Origin: Bacteroidales bacterium
Lineage (GTDB): Bacteria > Bacteroidota > Bacteroidia > Bacteroidales > JAAUTT01
Direction: 5' to 3'
DNA: 5,258 bases
Assembly: GCA_012031335.1 (NCBI GenBank)
Contig: JAAUTT010000401.1
Span: 1 to 5,258 of the forward strand
Below the pieces are notes generated by a model. It saw only the letters and a program-made list of their open reading frames with translations. It searched no databases and was not told the DNA's origin. This document shows, in pieces, positions 1-5,258 of the stretch; position 1 is the first letter of the stretch; each line of letters opens with the position of its first letter. Both the position numbers and the translations under genes were made by a program.

Positions 1-170
1 TTAAGAATATCGTTTATTGCACGTGTTATGAAATTTGCAACCTGTGGCGGAGTGTAATAAACGCCTTTCTGTTTGCGAAGGTTTTTATCGTAAGCCGCAA
101 GGAAGGTTTCGTAAAAATAAATATAAGGGTCAGTTTCAAAATCATCACTGTCTTTAATCCGCTTGGTAAT
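1..170 (-). pseudogene. Out-of-frame continuation of the restriction-modification enzyme (start of the methyltransferase domain), partial
   Basis: Reading the minus strand from 167 in the frame one base off the upstream ORF gives 55 uninterrupted residues to the window edge. They include DPYIYFYETFLAAYD and KGVYYTPPQVANFI, the conserved lead-in to the N6-adenine methyltransferase domain (PF02384-like) in these fused enzymes; motif I and the NPPY catalytic motif would lie beyond the edge. Joining the frames needs one extra base at the TTATCATT/ACC junction (plus-strand AA at 168-169). With TTT instead of TT the protein would read RQLSFTKRIKD, which fits the LSF-x-KR-x-KD seen in relatives. The gene is therefore either truly inactivated at this point or carries a one-base sequencing or assembly error. 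Nothing resembling a slippery heptamer is present, so programmed frameshifting is unlikely. Confidence 0.85.
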
Positions 171-1066
171 GATAACTGACGTTTAAGTTCAGCCAGTTTG
201 ATGTTGTTCATAATCGAAATGGTTTCGTCTATAATCCATTTCGTTTCCTTGTATTGCTCGTTGTTGAGTTCGTCTAAGAAGCTAACCAACTCACGGATTA
301 ATTGAAATGACTTTGGTATATATTCCTTTGCATTGGTAAGGCTAATAGTTTTGGTATCTGCGTTAAGCCTTGCAAGGAATAAACCGTAAATAAGCATTTG
401 AGCAAAAGCATCGGCAAACTCGGCTAATTCGAGTTCGTGAAATACATTTTGTTTAAAGGTTTCGTAAAGGCCAAACAAGCGACCTTCTGTATGCTCGGCT
501 TGCTGGTGCAATAATTCATCAAGTAAAAAGTCTTTCAGGTTCTTGCTACGTGTAGCAAGTGCAAGAGCTAATTCTTCGGGGTTGGCTATTTGCTGCGGAG
601 CTTGCGAAAAGAAAAACGAAATTAGCTTTTCAACTTTTGCGCATTTCTCTGTGTCGGGCTTAAATTTTTTGTTTTCTAAATCGCTCTGGTAGCAAAGTGT
701 TTCACGTTGTATAGTGTCGCCTTTAATCCAAACAAACTCAATGTAATTGGTAAGTAATATATTTTGAGATAACTCCCGGTATTTTTTAATTTGGTCAGTT
801 TTGAGAATCTTATCAAGGTTCTCAGTTATCTTTTTGTTCTCAACGTAGCCTATTATTGCACTGTCGGTATAAACTTTAAAATCAGGTGAGCCGTAATTAT
901 CTTTACGTTTGGGTTCGTGGAGAATCTTAATCTTGTTGTTACTGTTTTGGCACTGGTCGGCAAATTGCTTTAAAAGTATCTCTAAGGCAGAACGCTTTGA
1001 ATGCTCAGTAATATTGTCAATTTGCTCGGACTGTAAGTCCTTTATGTAATCTTTAAAATCAATCAT
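26..1066 (-). CDS. N-terminal part of a single-chain (type IIG / type ISP-like) restriction-modification enzyme, cut short by a frameshift
   Basis: Residues 1-299 match the front half of fused restriction-methylation enzymes, which cut foreign DNA and N6-methylate adenine in self DNA with one polypeptide. A PD-(D/E)xK nuclease core is visible: P61-D62 in GSPDF, then E76-x-K78 in GYVENKK, followed by DQIKKY (Q92...Y96) and the typical NILLTNYIEFVW stretch (103-113). A helical linker follows, with FADAFAQMLIYGLFLAR (217-233), characteristic of this family. From codon 300 the reading frame leaves the family sequence and ends in 46 unrelated residues; the proper continuation is in another frame. 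The ATG at 1066 fits the family's usual N-terminus (MIDFKDYIKDL); no Shine-Dalgarno sequence precedes it, and I found no good promoter (TACATTAG at 1085-1092 lacks a correctly spaced TTG). No helicase domain lies in the visible part. Full-length relatives are about 1000 aa, so most of the gene is outside the window. The family call is firm; the exact RM subtype is not. Confidence 0.85.
   Translation of the reverse strand: MIDFKDYIKDLQSEQIDNITEHSKRSALEILLKQFADQCQNSNNKIKILHEPKRKDNYGSPDFKVYTDSAIIGYVENKKITENLDKILKTDQIKKYRELSQNILLTNYIEFVWIKGDTIQRETLCYQSDLENKKFKPDTEKCAKVEKLISFFFSQAPQQIANPEELALALATRSKNLKDFLLDELLHQQAEHTEGRLFGLYETFKQNVFHELELAEFADAFAQMLIYGLFLARLNADTKTISLTNAKEYIPKSFQLIRELVSFLDELNNEQYKETKWIIDETISIMNNIKLAELKRQLSLPSGLKTVMILKLTLIFIFTKPSLRLTIKTFANRKAFITLRHRLQIS
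168..169 (-). other. Inferred one-base deletion (frameshift site) in the restriction-modification gene
   Basis: Family similarity switches frame between codon 300 of the ORF (167-169) and the ACC codon at 165-167. The simplest repair is one additional T on the coding strand in the short T run (plus-strand A at 168-169), turning Leu-Pro-Ser into Phe-Thr-Lys-Arg. The exact base lost cannot be fixed to better than a few nucleotides. Confidence 0.75.
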
Positions 1067-1160
1067 TTATCAGTAATTATTCCGCTAATGTAAAGAAATC
1101 AGCATTTAAAAACTTATCAAGTTGCAGAAAATTATCCACGAAAGCAGGTGCGGTGGGAAG

Positions 1161-1220
1161 AAAGCAAGTGTTTGGCAGCGAAGGGATGGTTGCAGGGATG
1201 GGCTGACAAACTTTTGCTTT
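1161..1220. repeat. Imperfect inverted repeat (long-loop hairpin)
   Basis: Arms 1161-1178 and 1203-1220 pair at 15 of 18 positions (outer AAAGCAA with TTGCTTT, inner TTTG with CAAA) around a 24-nt loop. Arm length and loop size resemble the hairpins at 1580-1650 and 5039-5083. No T run follows on either strand, so it does not look like an intrinsic terminator. It is probably one module of a Bacteroidota interspersed repeat; its function is unknown. Confidence 0.55.
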
Positions 1221-1294
1221 AGCGTTGGGTTCTTTTCTTTTATCATTCATTTTTCATCCGTTATCATGGTCGCTGGTCTTTTTTTAGGCTTGGC

Positions 1295-1423
1295 GCTAAC
1301 GGATGGCGGTATGGTTAGTTGCCGATTTCGAAGCACTTCACTATCAAGTTACAACTACTTTTGATGCGAGCTGTGCCTCTCGAATACCCACTGCACCGGC
1401 AATTAACTATACCGCGTGTTGGC
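1295..1423. repeat. Interspersed-repeat-like element with inverted ends and nested internal pairing
   Basis: The left arm contains CGGTATGGTTAGTTGCCG (1307-1324) and the right arm CGGCAATTAACTATACCG (1397-1414); they pair at 16 of 18 positions. The pairing continues weakly outward, GCTAACG on the left against the GTTGGC end on the right at about 1418-1423. Inside, shorter complementary blocks follow in nested order: TTCGA near 1327 with TCGAA near 1380, GCAC with GTGC, and ATCAA with TTGAT. The GCTAACGG...GTTGGC ends are typical, to my recollection, of repeats in Bacteroidota intergenic DNA. It encodes no protein that I can recognise. Confidence 0.55.
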
Positions 1424-1513
1424 AACTGGTGTTCATTCATATCCGTCTGTTATTCATTTATTTAGCTTTATTTTTTGTCATTGTCAATCTGCACCAACCT
1501 ATCCACGAAGCAC

Positions 1514-1531
1514 AAATTTATTTTGTTTTTT
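1514..1531. repeat. 18-bp AT-rich repeat, inverted partner of 5133-5150
   Basis: AAATTTATTTTGTTTTTT here is the exact reverse complement of 5133-5150. The two copies lie outside the direct-repeat hairpins A and B and bracket the three-gene operon. The match does not extend beyond 18 bp and no target-site duplication is visible at its outer edges. The sequence is of low complexity, so chance or a shared repeat module is possible. Confidence 0.4.
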
Positions 1532-1579
1532 GAGCGTGGCAATCCTAAAACTGTCCTGAAAGGCGGTTACTTGGGCTGG

Positions 1580-1650
1580 ATTTGCAAGCTCTTTGACAAA
1601 GCTTTGGTTAGATCGTTGGCTCGTGGGGCTTTGGCAATGTGCTTGCAAAT
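1580..1650. repeat. Hairpin repeat copy A, next to the 3' end of the operon
   Basis: Arms 1580-1602 and 1628-1650 are complementary at 20 of 23 positions, the outer ten perfectly (ATTTGCAAGC with GCTTGCAAAT), around a 25-nt loop. Its core 1589-1641 matches copy B (5035-5087) at 47 of 53 positions in the same orientation, including the loop segment GGCTCGTGGGGCTTTG. It lies 12 nt past the stop codon of the operon's last gene, so a transcript reading through would carry this hairpin. No T run follows on the minus strand, which argues against a classical intrinsic terminator. Confidence 0.75.
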
Positions 1651-1661
1651 AGGGTAGGCCT

Positions 1662-2636
1662 TTATTTGGGGTCTCTTTTGGTTGGAAGATGTTTCCCAAA
1701 ATATCCGATTAAAATTTTCCTATTTTCCCTGTCTGGCAGAAAATGTAAACGCATTGCACCACTAAAATTTTTCACATGAAAACCAAAAAAAAGCGAAACG
1801 CTATTAACAGTAAACTTTCTATATATAGCAAGCTTTGGATTTTGTTTTACACTGTCAGATTCATCGGATATATCCAGCTTCGTTTTATCTTGAATTGATT
1901 TCAAAGAATAATCATTTGTTGAATCTAAACAATATGCATCTAAAGTTTTCAATACATTCCATAACTGTCCAAAAATGGTATCTGATATAGATAATCCTTT
2001 AAAATCTTTTTCTGAATTGCCACAAAAAATTAAGTTTTTAAATTCAAGACTTCTATTCTCCCATAATTCTTTACCCTTCCTAAGGTTTGATTTTCTTTGT
2101 GCTTCAAACTCGGTTATATATTCTAACCAAGTTGAATGTAATGATACATTATCAATTTTAACTATCTCTTCTGTTAATTCATCACCTATAATCTCACACT
2201 TTGTTGCCTCAATATTTTTTCTTTGCCACAATACTTCGGATTCAAAACTTATTGATAATTGTTTTAATAAATATGCTATACTTAAAGATGGAAATAATTG
2301 ATGTGGTTTGTCTAACAAGTAAAAATCGCAGCCTTCAAACCGTCTTTTTATATTTGGCATTTCAAGTGGTATTTGAGGAAAATCAGTTTTTGAAATAAAA
2401 ACTTTTATTTTTCTTTCAAGTTCTTTGTCTTTCCCCTTTAACCATTCTCTCAGCGGTAAATCTTTGCAAATTTGTAATTCAAACCAATTCTTTCCTATTT
2501 TTTCACTTACCCTAATAGTCTTGAACCTATTTGCAAATGCATCAACAACAATTGTTATAAAACCAGGAAACTTCTCATTTGCATCTTGAATAGTCTTAAA
2601 TGGCACTGACTCTTCGTTTAATATTAAAAATTCCAT
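1662..2636 (-). CDS. Unknown-function protein, third gene of the DUF262/ATPase operon
   Basis: I cannot assign this 324-aa protein to a named family. It has no signal peptide, no membrane segment and no obvious nuclease, NTPase or HNH motif. The middle part is charged and helical (about 175-200, with many Lys, Arg and Glu). Residues 200-240 (NLIFCGNSEKDF..., then IFGQLWNVLKTLDAY) and the C-terminus (FFGFHVKNFSGAMRLHF at 283-299, then ILIGYFGKHLPT at 308-319) recall a C-terminal module I have seen in hypothetical proteins of defence loci, ending in IGYxGKHLPT. The alternating beta-strand look of that end could suit a small RelE-like fold, but this is speculation. The ATG lies 10 nt after the ATPase stop without a Shine-Dalgarno sequence; the short gap places it in the same transcript. 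As the one component without a recognisable activity, it could be the effector or the specificity partner of the system. Confidence 0.85.
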   Translation of the reverse strand: MEFLILNEESVPFKTIQDANEKFPGFITIVVDAFANRFKTIRVSEKIGKNWFELQICKDLPLREWLKGKDKELERKIKVFISKTDFPQIPLEMPNIKRRFEGCDFYLLDKPHQLFPSLSIAYLLKQLSISFESEVLWQRKNIEATKCEIIGDELTEEIVKIDNVSLHSTWLEYITEFEAQRKSNLRKGKELWENRSLEFKNLIFCGNSEKDFKGLSISDTIFGQLWNVLKTLDAYCLDSTNDYSLKSIQDKTKLDISDESDSVKQNPKLAIYRKFTVNSVSLFFGFHVKNFSGAMRLHFLPDRENRKILIGYFGKHLPTKRDPK

Positions 2637-2646
2637 AACGAAGAGA

Positions 2647-3768
2647 TTACTTTAACAATGCATCTATTTGCTTATCCCACTCATCGAAGAATCCATCTGG
2701 CCATTCATCCAATCTGCCATTTTCATCAATAAATGGTTGCATAGTATCTATTAAATATTCTGGATTCTCTTTGTTTCTTTGCAAGTAATAAATGGAGATA
2801 TTTTCACTATCAATTAATTTATTTTTTACTGCAACTCTAACTCCATTTAAAAAATGGTCGCTATGAGTCTCAGCAATAATCTGTACTCCACTTTGAGCGG
2901 CTAAGGAAATAAGTCTACCAATTACTGATTGACCGGCAGGGTGTAAATGTGCTTCGGGATTTTCAATTAATAATAAATCGTTTGGCTGAGATGCTAATAC
3001 TGCTGTAATAACGGGTAAAACATAGGTAAGGCCAAATCCAACATTCTCAGGTCTGAATTTTTCAGTATATCCATGGCGTGTTTCAAATTCAAAATGCAAA
3101 CTAGCTTGATTTACTTCCTCAATTACCTTCGCAGTAATCCTAACACCAGGAGTAATTTCAGACATCCAAGCATCAATATTTGAGAGCAAAGTATCAGCTT
3201 TTGCTTTTGGATGAGCAAGTAATTTGTTTGTTAATGGTTTTAATTGATTTTCAGCAATAAAATGTACTGTAAATTGCCCAAGTTTGCCTAATGAATTTTG
3301 CGTATTTATTTCAAAGGGGTCAACAGGAAAGGTACTACGTGGACTCATTCTTTCAGCAGAAAGATACTGAAATCGATTACTAAATAAAGCCTTATTATGA
3401 ATTTCATCATCATTACAGGTTGGGAAAGGCTTATTTATGGGTTGCACATTTGAAGAACTATTATAACCAAATTCAAAATTGAAATATGTGTTATCATCCC
3501 AATTTAGGTAAAACTTAATTATTTCATTTTCTGCATCATTTGAAAGAATATCTTTTCCTAAACCTAAATTAATATAACGAGAACTATTTAACATCAGGCC
3601 TTTACTAAAATCAGGATTTTGGTCATAAGATTGCCGAATTAATAACAATGCTTGAATAAGGGTGGATTTTCCCATACTATTAAGTCCCGCTAATAATGTT
3701 AAATTACTTAAAACAAAATCGGCTTTACGTAATGCTTTAAAGTTTTCAATATGAATAGATTGCAACAT
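2647..3768 (-). CDS. ABC/SMC-type AAA family ATPase with DUF3696-like C-terminus
   Basis: This 373-aa protein is a complete ABC/SMC-like ATPase of the AAA_15/AAA_21 type found in many anti-phage systems. Seen in order: N-terminal LQSIHIENFKAL strand, Walker A GLNSMGKST (28-36), a middle domain with the short YLSAERMSPR motif (135-144), a signature-like ENVGFGLTYVLPVI (241-254), Walker B LLLIENPEAHLHP (265-277) with E269 and E272, and the switch histidine in AETHSDHF (H302). The C-terminus GRLDEWPDGFFDEWDKQI (351-368) matches the DUF3696 pattern. There is no long coiled-coil arm and no TOPRIM domain, which separates it from OLD and GajA nucleases. It presumably binds and hydrolyses ATP as a dimer in the cytoplasm and senses or powers the response; DNA cutting is not indicated. 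The ATG follows the DUF262 stop by one nucleotide (TAA-A-ATG), so translation of the two is probably coupled. The family call is strong; the role in defence is inferred from context. Confidence 0.93.
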   Translation of the reverse strand: MLQSIHIENFKALRKADFVLSNLTLLAGLNSMGKSTLIQALLLIRQSYDQNPDFSKGLMLNSSRYINLGLGKDILSNDAENEIIKFYLNWDDNTYFNFEFGYNSSSNVQPINKPFPTCNDDEIHNKALFSNRFQYLSAERMSPRSTFPVDPFEINTQNSLGKLGQFTVHFIAENQLKPLTNKLLAHPKAKADTLLSNIDAWMSEITPGVRITAKVIEEVNQASLHFEFETRHGYTEKFRPENVGFGLTYVLPVITAVLASQPNDLLLIENPEAHLHPAGQSVIGRLISLAAQSGVQIIAETHSDHFLNGVRVAVKNKLIDSENISIYYLQRNKENPEYLIDTMQPFIDENGRLDEWPDGFFDEWDKQIDALLK

Positions 3769-3769
3769 T

Positions 3770-4921
3770 TTAGCTGAATTTATTTATTAATTCTAAAATA
3801 CAATTAAACCTATATTTTACATTTTCGGTATCAGTTGTTGAATATGAAATGGCAGCAAAAAAATAATCACTAGACATAAGTTTTTTGAAATCATCAAGGA
3901 ATTCAGATTTATTAGCTAATAATTTTTCTTGGTGTTCCTTTGTAAGGGAAGAAAATAGAACTGTTATAACTTCAAATAAAGCACGATTTAATACTTTATT
4001 CTTGTCTTTATCAACAAGAGACTTCCTAAAAGCATCCTTTCCAAATAGTTCCCCTGATAATAGTAGTGAACCCTCAAAAGATTCTGAAAGTTGCCTAAGT
4101 TGATTCTCAGTTAAATCTTCACCCAAACTATCCATGGTGCTATTCAGAAACTTTATCATGGGTGATTTATAATTATTGAATGAAGTAATCTTAAAAGCAC
4201 AGAATCTTAAAACTAGCTCTTTATCAAGCATACGTTTATCTGGAGCACGAACAACCTTTTTGAAAACATCAGTTTCAGTAAGAGATTTTAAAAATTTTGA
4301 TGCTTTTCCTTCATTTGTACTTTGACTAAGTGCATGTCTTATTTCTTGAGCATTAAGAGTTAATCCACCAGTATTTATTCTATAAAACAAACTATATTTA
4401 ACTTCTTTTGGCGTGGCAGGTTTAATTAAATATAATGTTACTGGAGCTTCATTTATTCGCCTTTGTAAAGTACGAGGTAAATCATCATAAAAGGCTCCTT
4501 CATAATCACGCATAAATTCAAGTCCTTTTAATGCAAGTTTTTTATTCCCTTTTTCAAGTACAAATCTCTTTATTGTTGTTAACCGTTGCAAACCATCAAC
4601 AACTTGCCAATGTTCATCATTTGTTGCATCAAAATAAAATGCTGGTAATGGTAAGCGAATAAATAAGGATTCAATTAATCTTCCTTTTAGTTCATTACGC
4701 CAAAGGTCAGCAGTTCTTTGAAAATCCGGACTTAAATCAATTTCGTTATTGTCCAAACGAGTTATTAAAGTACTCATTGTAGTCTGCAACACCTGAATTT
4801 CAATATCTTTGGGGTCAAAAGGCTCCTTTAAGTCGGAGATTTCTTGCTCAAGGTCTTTTGTTTCATCTTGGTCAAACTCTTCAACTTCAGAATCTATAAT
4901 TAATTGTTCGTATTTACTCAT
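3770..4921 (-). CDS. DUF262 domain protein (ParB/Srx-like fold), first gene of the operon
   Basis: The 383-aa protein opens with an acidic, probably flexible segment (about 1-38) leading into the DUF262 domain. Hallmarks are IDLSPDFQR (61-69), LIESLFIRLPLPAFYF (82-97), the DGxQR-type active-site motif DGLQRLTTI (109-117), and FYRINTGG (179-186) followed by LNAQEIRHA (189-197). In GmrSD and BrxU this fold binds and hydrolyses nucleotides and acts against modified phage DNA; the Gln-to-Leu change in DGLQR keeps the Asp and Arg. The C-terminal half (about 215-383) is helical, and no HNH or DUF1524 nuclease domain is visible, so by itself it lacks the usual cutting part. It leads the operon, 55-60 nt after a Bacteroidota-type promoter. 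The start at 4921 is supported by the family's typical PFDPKDIEI lead-in at 34-42. Domain call firm, substrate unknown. Confidence 0.93.
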   Translation of the reverse strand: MSKYEQLIIDSEVEEFDQDETKDLEQEISDLKEPFDPKDIEIQVLQTTMSTLITRLDNNEIDLSPDFQRTADLWRNELKGRLIESLFIRLPLPAFYFDATNDEHWQVVDGLQRLTTIKRFVLEKGNKKLALKGLEFMRDYEGAFYDDLPRTLQRRINEAPVTLYLIKPATPKEVKYSLFYRINTGGLTLNAQEIRHALSQSTNEGKASKFLKSLTETDVFKKVVRAPDKRMLDKELVLRFCAFKITSFNNYKSPMIKFLNSTMDSLGEDLTENQLRQLSESFEGSLLLSGELFGKDAFRKSLVDKDKNKVLNRALFEVITVLFSSLTKEHQEKLLANKSEFLDDFKKLMSSDYFFAAISYSTTDTENVKYRFNCILELINKFS

Positions 4922-4982
4922 ATTAAATTTGCTTTATGCAAAGATGCATTTTTCGTTTTTACTGCATTTGCTATTTAATCCA

Positions 4983-5012
4983 CAAATGTACTTATTCACA
5001 ATCATTAATCAA
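4983..5012 (-). promoter_or_regulatory. Bacteroidota-type promoter for the three-gene operon
   Basis: On the minus strand TTG (5010-5012) is followed after 19 nt by TACATTTG (4983-4990), matching the Bacteroidota sigma-A consensus of TTG at -33 and TAnnTTTG at -7. Transcription would begin near 4977, leaving a leader of about 55 nt before the ATG at 4921. The leader is AT-rich and shows no obvious riboswitch. A second partial -7 match, CATCTTTG (4939-4946), has no correctly spaced TTG. The match is by eye. Confidence 0.6.
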
Positions 5013-5030
5013 GATATAGAAAGTCGGCAA

Positions 5031-5090
5031 GGCACTCTTTGGCAAAGCTTTGGTTTGAGCATCGGCTCGTGGGGCTTTGCCAATGTGTGC
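5031..5090. repeat. Hairpin repeat copy B, upstream of the operon promoter
   Basis: The core 5035-5087 is a direct repeat of copy A (1589-1641), 47 of 53 positions identical without gaps. It contains a perfect 10-bp inverted repeat, TTGGCAAAGC (5039-5048) with GCTTTGCCAA (5074-5083), around a 25-nt loop. Outward the pairing is weaker than in copy A. It ends about 20 bp upstream of the promoter's TTG box. Copies A and B thus enclose the promoter and all three genes. Confidence 0.75.
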
Positions 5091-5132
5091 AATGTGGGTG
5101 GGGTTTCATTTTTCTTTTTTTGCGGGGGGAAG

Positions 5133-5150
5133 AAAAAACAAAATAAATTT
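5133..5150. repeat. 18-bp AT-rich repeat, inverted partner of 1514-1531
   Basis: AAAAAACAAAATAAATTT is the exact reverse complement of 1514-1531. It follows a G-rich run (GCGGGGGG at 5122-5129). It lies 45-50 bp outside hairpin copy B, much as its partner lies about 49 bp outside copy A. The low complexity weakens the case for a true terminal repeat. Confidence 0.4.
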
Positions 5151-5168
5151 CCATCAAATTTGCTTATT

Positions 5169-5258
5169 TCACTCGAAAAGTATACCAGAGTTTCTCTTTA
5201 AAAACGGGATCAATAAATGTTTTGTTTTCAGTTGCTGCCAATTAATGTACAACTCTGT
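5169..5258 (-). CDS. Possible C-terminal end of an upstream gene (partial, uncertain)
   Basis: From the right edge one minus-strand frame is open for 29 codons and ends in TGA at 5169-5171; it reads YINWQQLKTKHLLIPFLKR in its centre and ends GILFE. The composition is protein-like, but 29 open codons can occur by chance in AT-rich DNA and I do not recognise the sequence. A competing plus-strand frame opens at ATG 5217 and runs 14 codons to the edge. Only sequence beyond the window can decide. Confidence 0.25.
   Translation of the reverse strand, partial: TELYINWQQLKTKHLLIPFLKRNSGILFE

Larger units (their letters stand above)
1067..1661. other. Gene-free, repeat-rich intergenic region
   Basis: This stretch of about 595 bp separates the restriction-modification gene from the three-gene operon. 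The open frames in it (for example 1122-1364, 1303-1533 and 1475-1657 on plus) have no recognisable protein character and run across inverted-repeat arms, so I treat them as chance. It holds three inverted-repeat structures (1161-1220, 1295-1423 and 1580-1650) plus an AT-rich 18-mer at 1514-1531 that recurs inverted at 5133-5150. Outside these, roughly 1424-1513, I see nothing definable. The higher GC content and hairpin-rich makeup differ clearly from the AT-rich operon next to it. Confidence 0.7.

Noticed and set aside
160..175. Programmed ribosomal frameshift in the restriction-modification gene
   Set aside because: No slippery heptamer or adjacent stimulatory structure is visible, and this enzyme family is not known to use frameshifting.
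1580..1650. Hairpin A as an intrinsic terminator of the operon
   Set aside because: The stem has mismatches and a 25-nt loop, and no T run follows on the minus strand; a recurring repeat explains it better.
1122..1657. Overlapping plus-strand open frames of 60-80 codons in the intergenic region
   Set aside because: They cross inverted-repeat arms, overlap one another in different frames, have no recognisable domains and no promoter or ribosome-binding support.
1067..1661. CRISPR array
   Set aside because: The repeats are isolated inverted structures of differing sequence, without regularly spaced identical direct repeats.
1499..1699. Minus-strand 66-codon open frame overlapping the 3' end of the third operon gene
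   Set aside because: It overlaps a better-supported gene in another frame and consists mostly of hairpin repeat A.
2647..3768. OLD-family or GajA-like nuclease for the ATPase
   Set aside because: No TOPRIM domain; the protein ends with a DUF3696-like segment soon after the switch histidine.
4809..5201. Plus-strand open frame of 130 codons covering the start of the DUF262 gene
   Set aside because: It is antisense to the well-supported DUF262 N-terminus and then runs through repeat B and low-complexity sequence; its product is low in complexity (runs of Ser and Phe).

Overview
The window looks like an accessory (defence) locus of a low-GC member of the Bacteroidota. Three things point there: no start codon has a Shine-Dalgarno-like purine tract in front of it; the best promoter has the Bacteroidota form (TTG, 19 nt, TAnnTTTG); and the gene-free stretches are filled with long-loop hairpin repeats of the kind scattered through environmental Flavobacteriia and relatives. 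Every convincing gene is on the minus strand, so the window is best read from right to left.

Right edge (4922-5258): possibly the last 29 codons of an unrecognised upstream gene, then one copy of a hairpin repeat (copy B), then the promoter. Centre (4921-1662): a tightly packed three-gene operon. First is a 383-aa DUF262 (ParB/Srx-like) protein with a DGLQR motif. One nucleotide later comes a 373-aa ABC/SMC-type ATPase with a C-terminal DUF3696-like end. Ten nucleotides after that comes a 324-aa protein of unknown function whose C-terminus carries a conserved-looking GYFGKHLPT segment. The set resembles known ATPase plus DUF262 anti-phage operons, possibly Menshen-like (from memory, not searched), and I read it as a candidate three-component defence system. 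Next (1661-1067): about 595 bp without a gene, holding three separate inverted-repeat structures; the one nearest the operon (copy A) is a direct repeat of copy B, so the operon is bracketed by two copies of the same element. Left edge (1066-1): the N-terminal part of a single-chain restriction-modification enzyme (PD-(D/E)xK nuclease followed by an N6-adenine methyltransferase region). It is broken by a one-base frameshift near position 168 and then runs off the window.

Together, a restriction-modification enzyme and a three-gene DUF262/ATPase/unknown operon make a small defence island. The operon is visibly more AT-rich than the restriction-modification gene and sits between repeats, consistent with separate acquisition. 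The biochemical role of the three-gene operon is inference; the domain calls for its first two members are firm.
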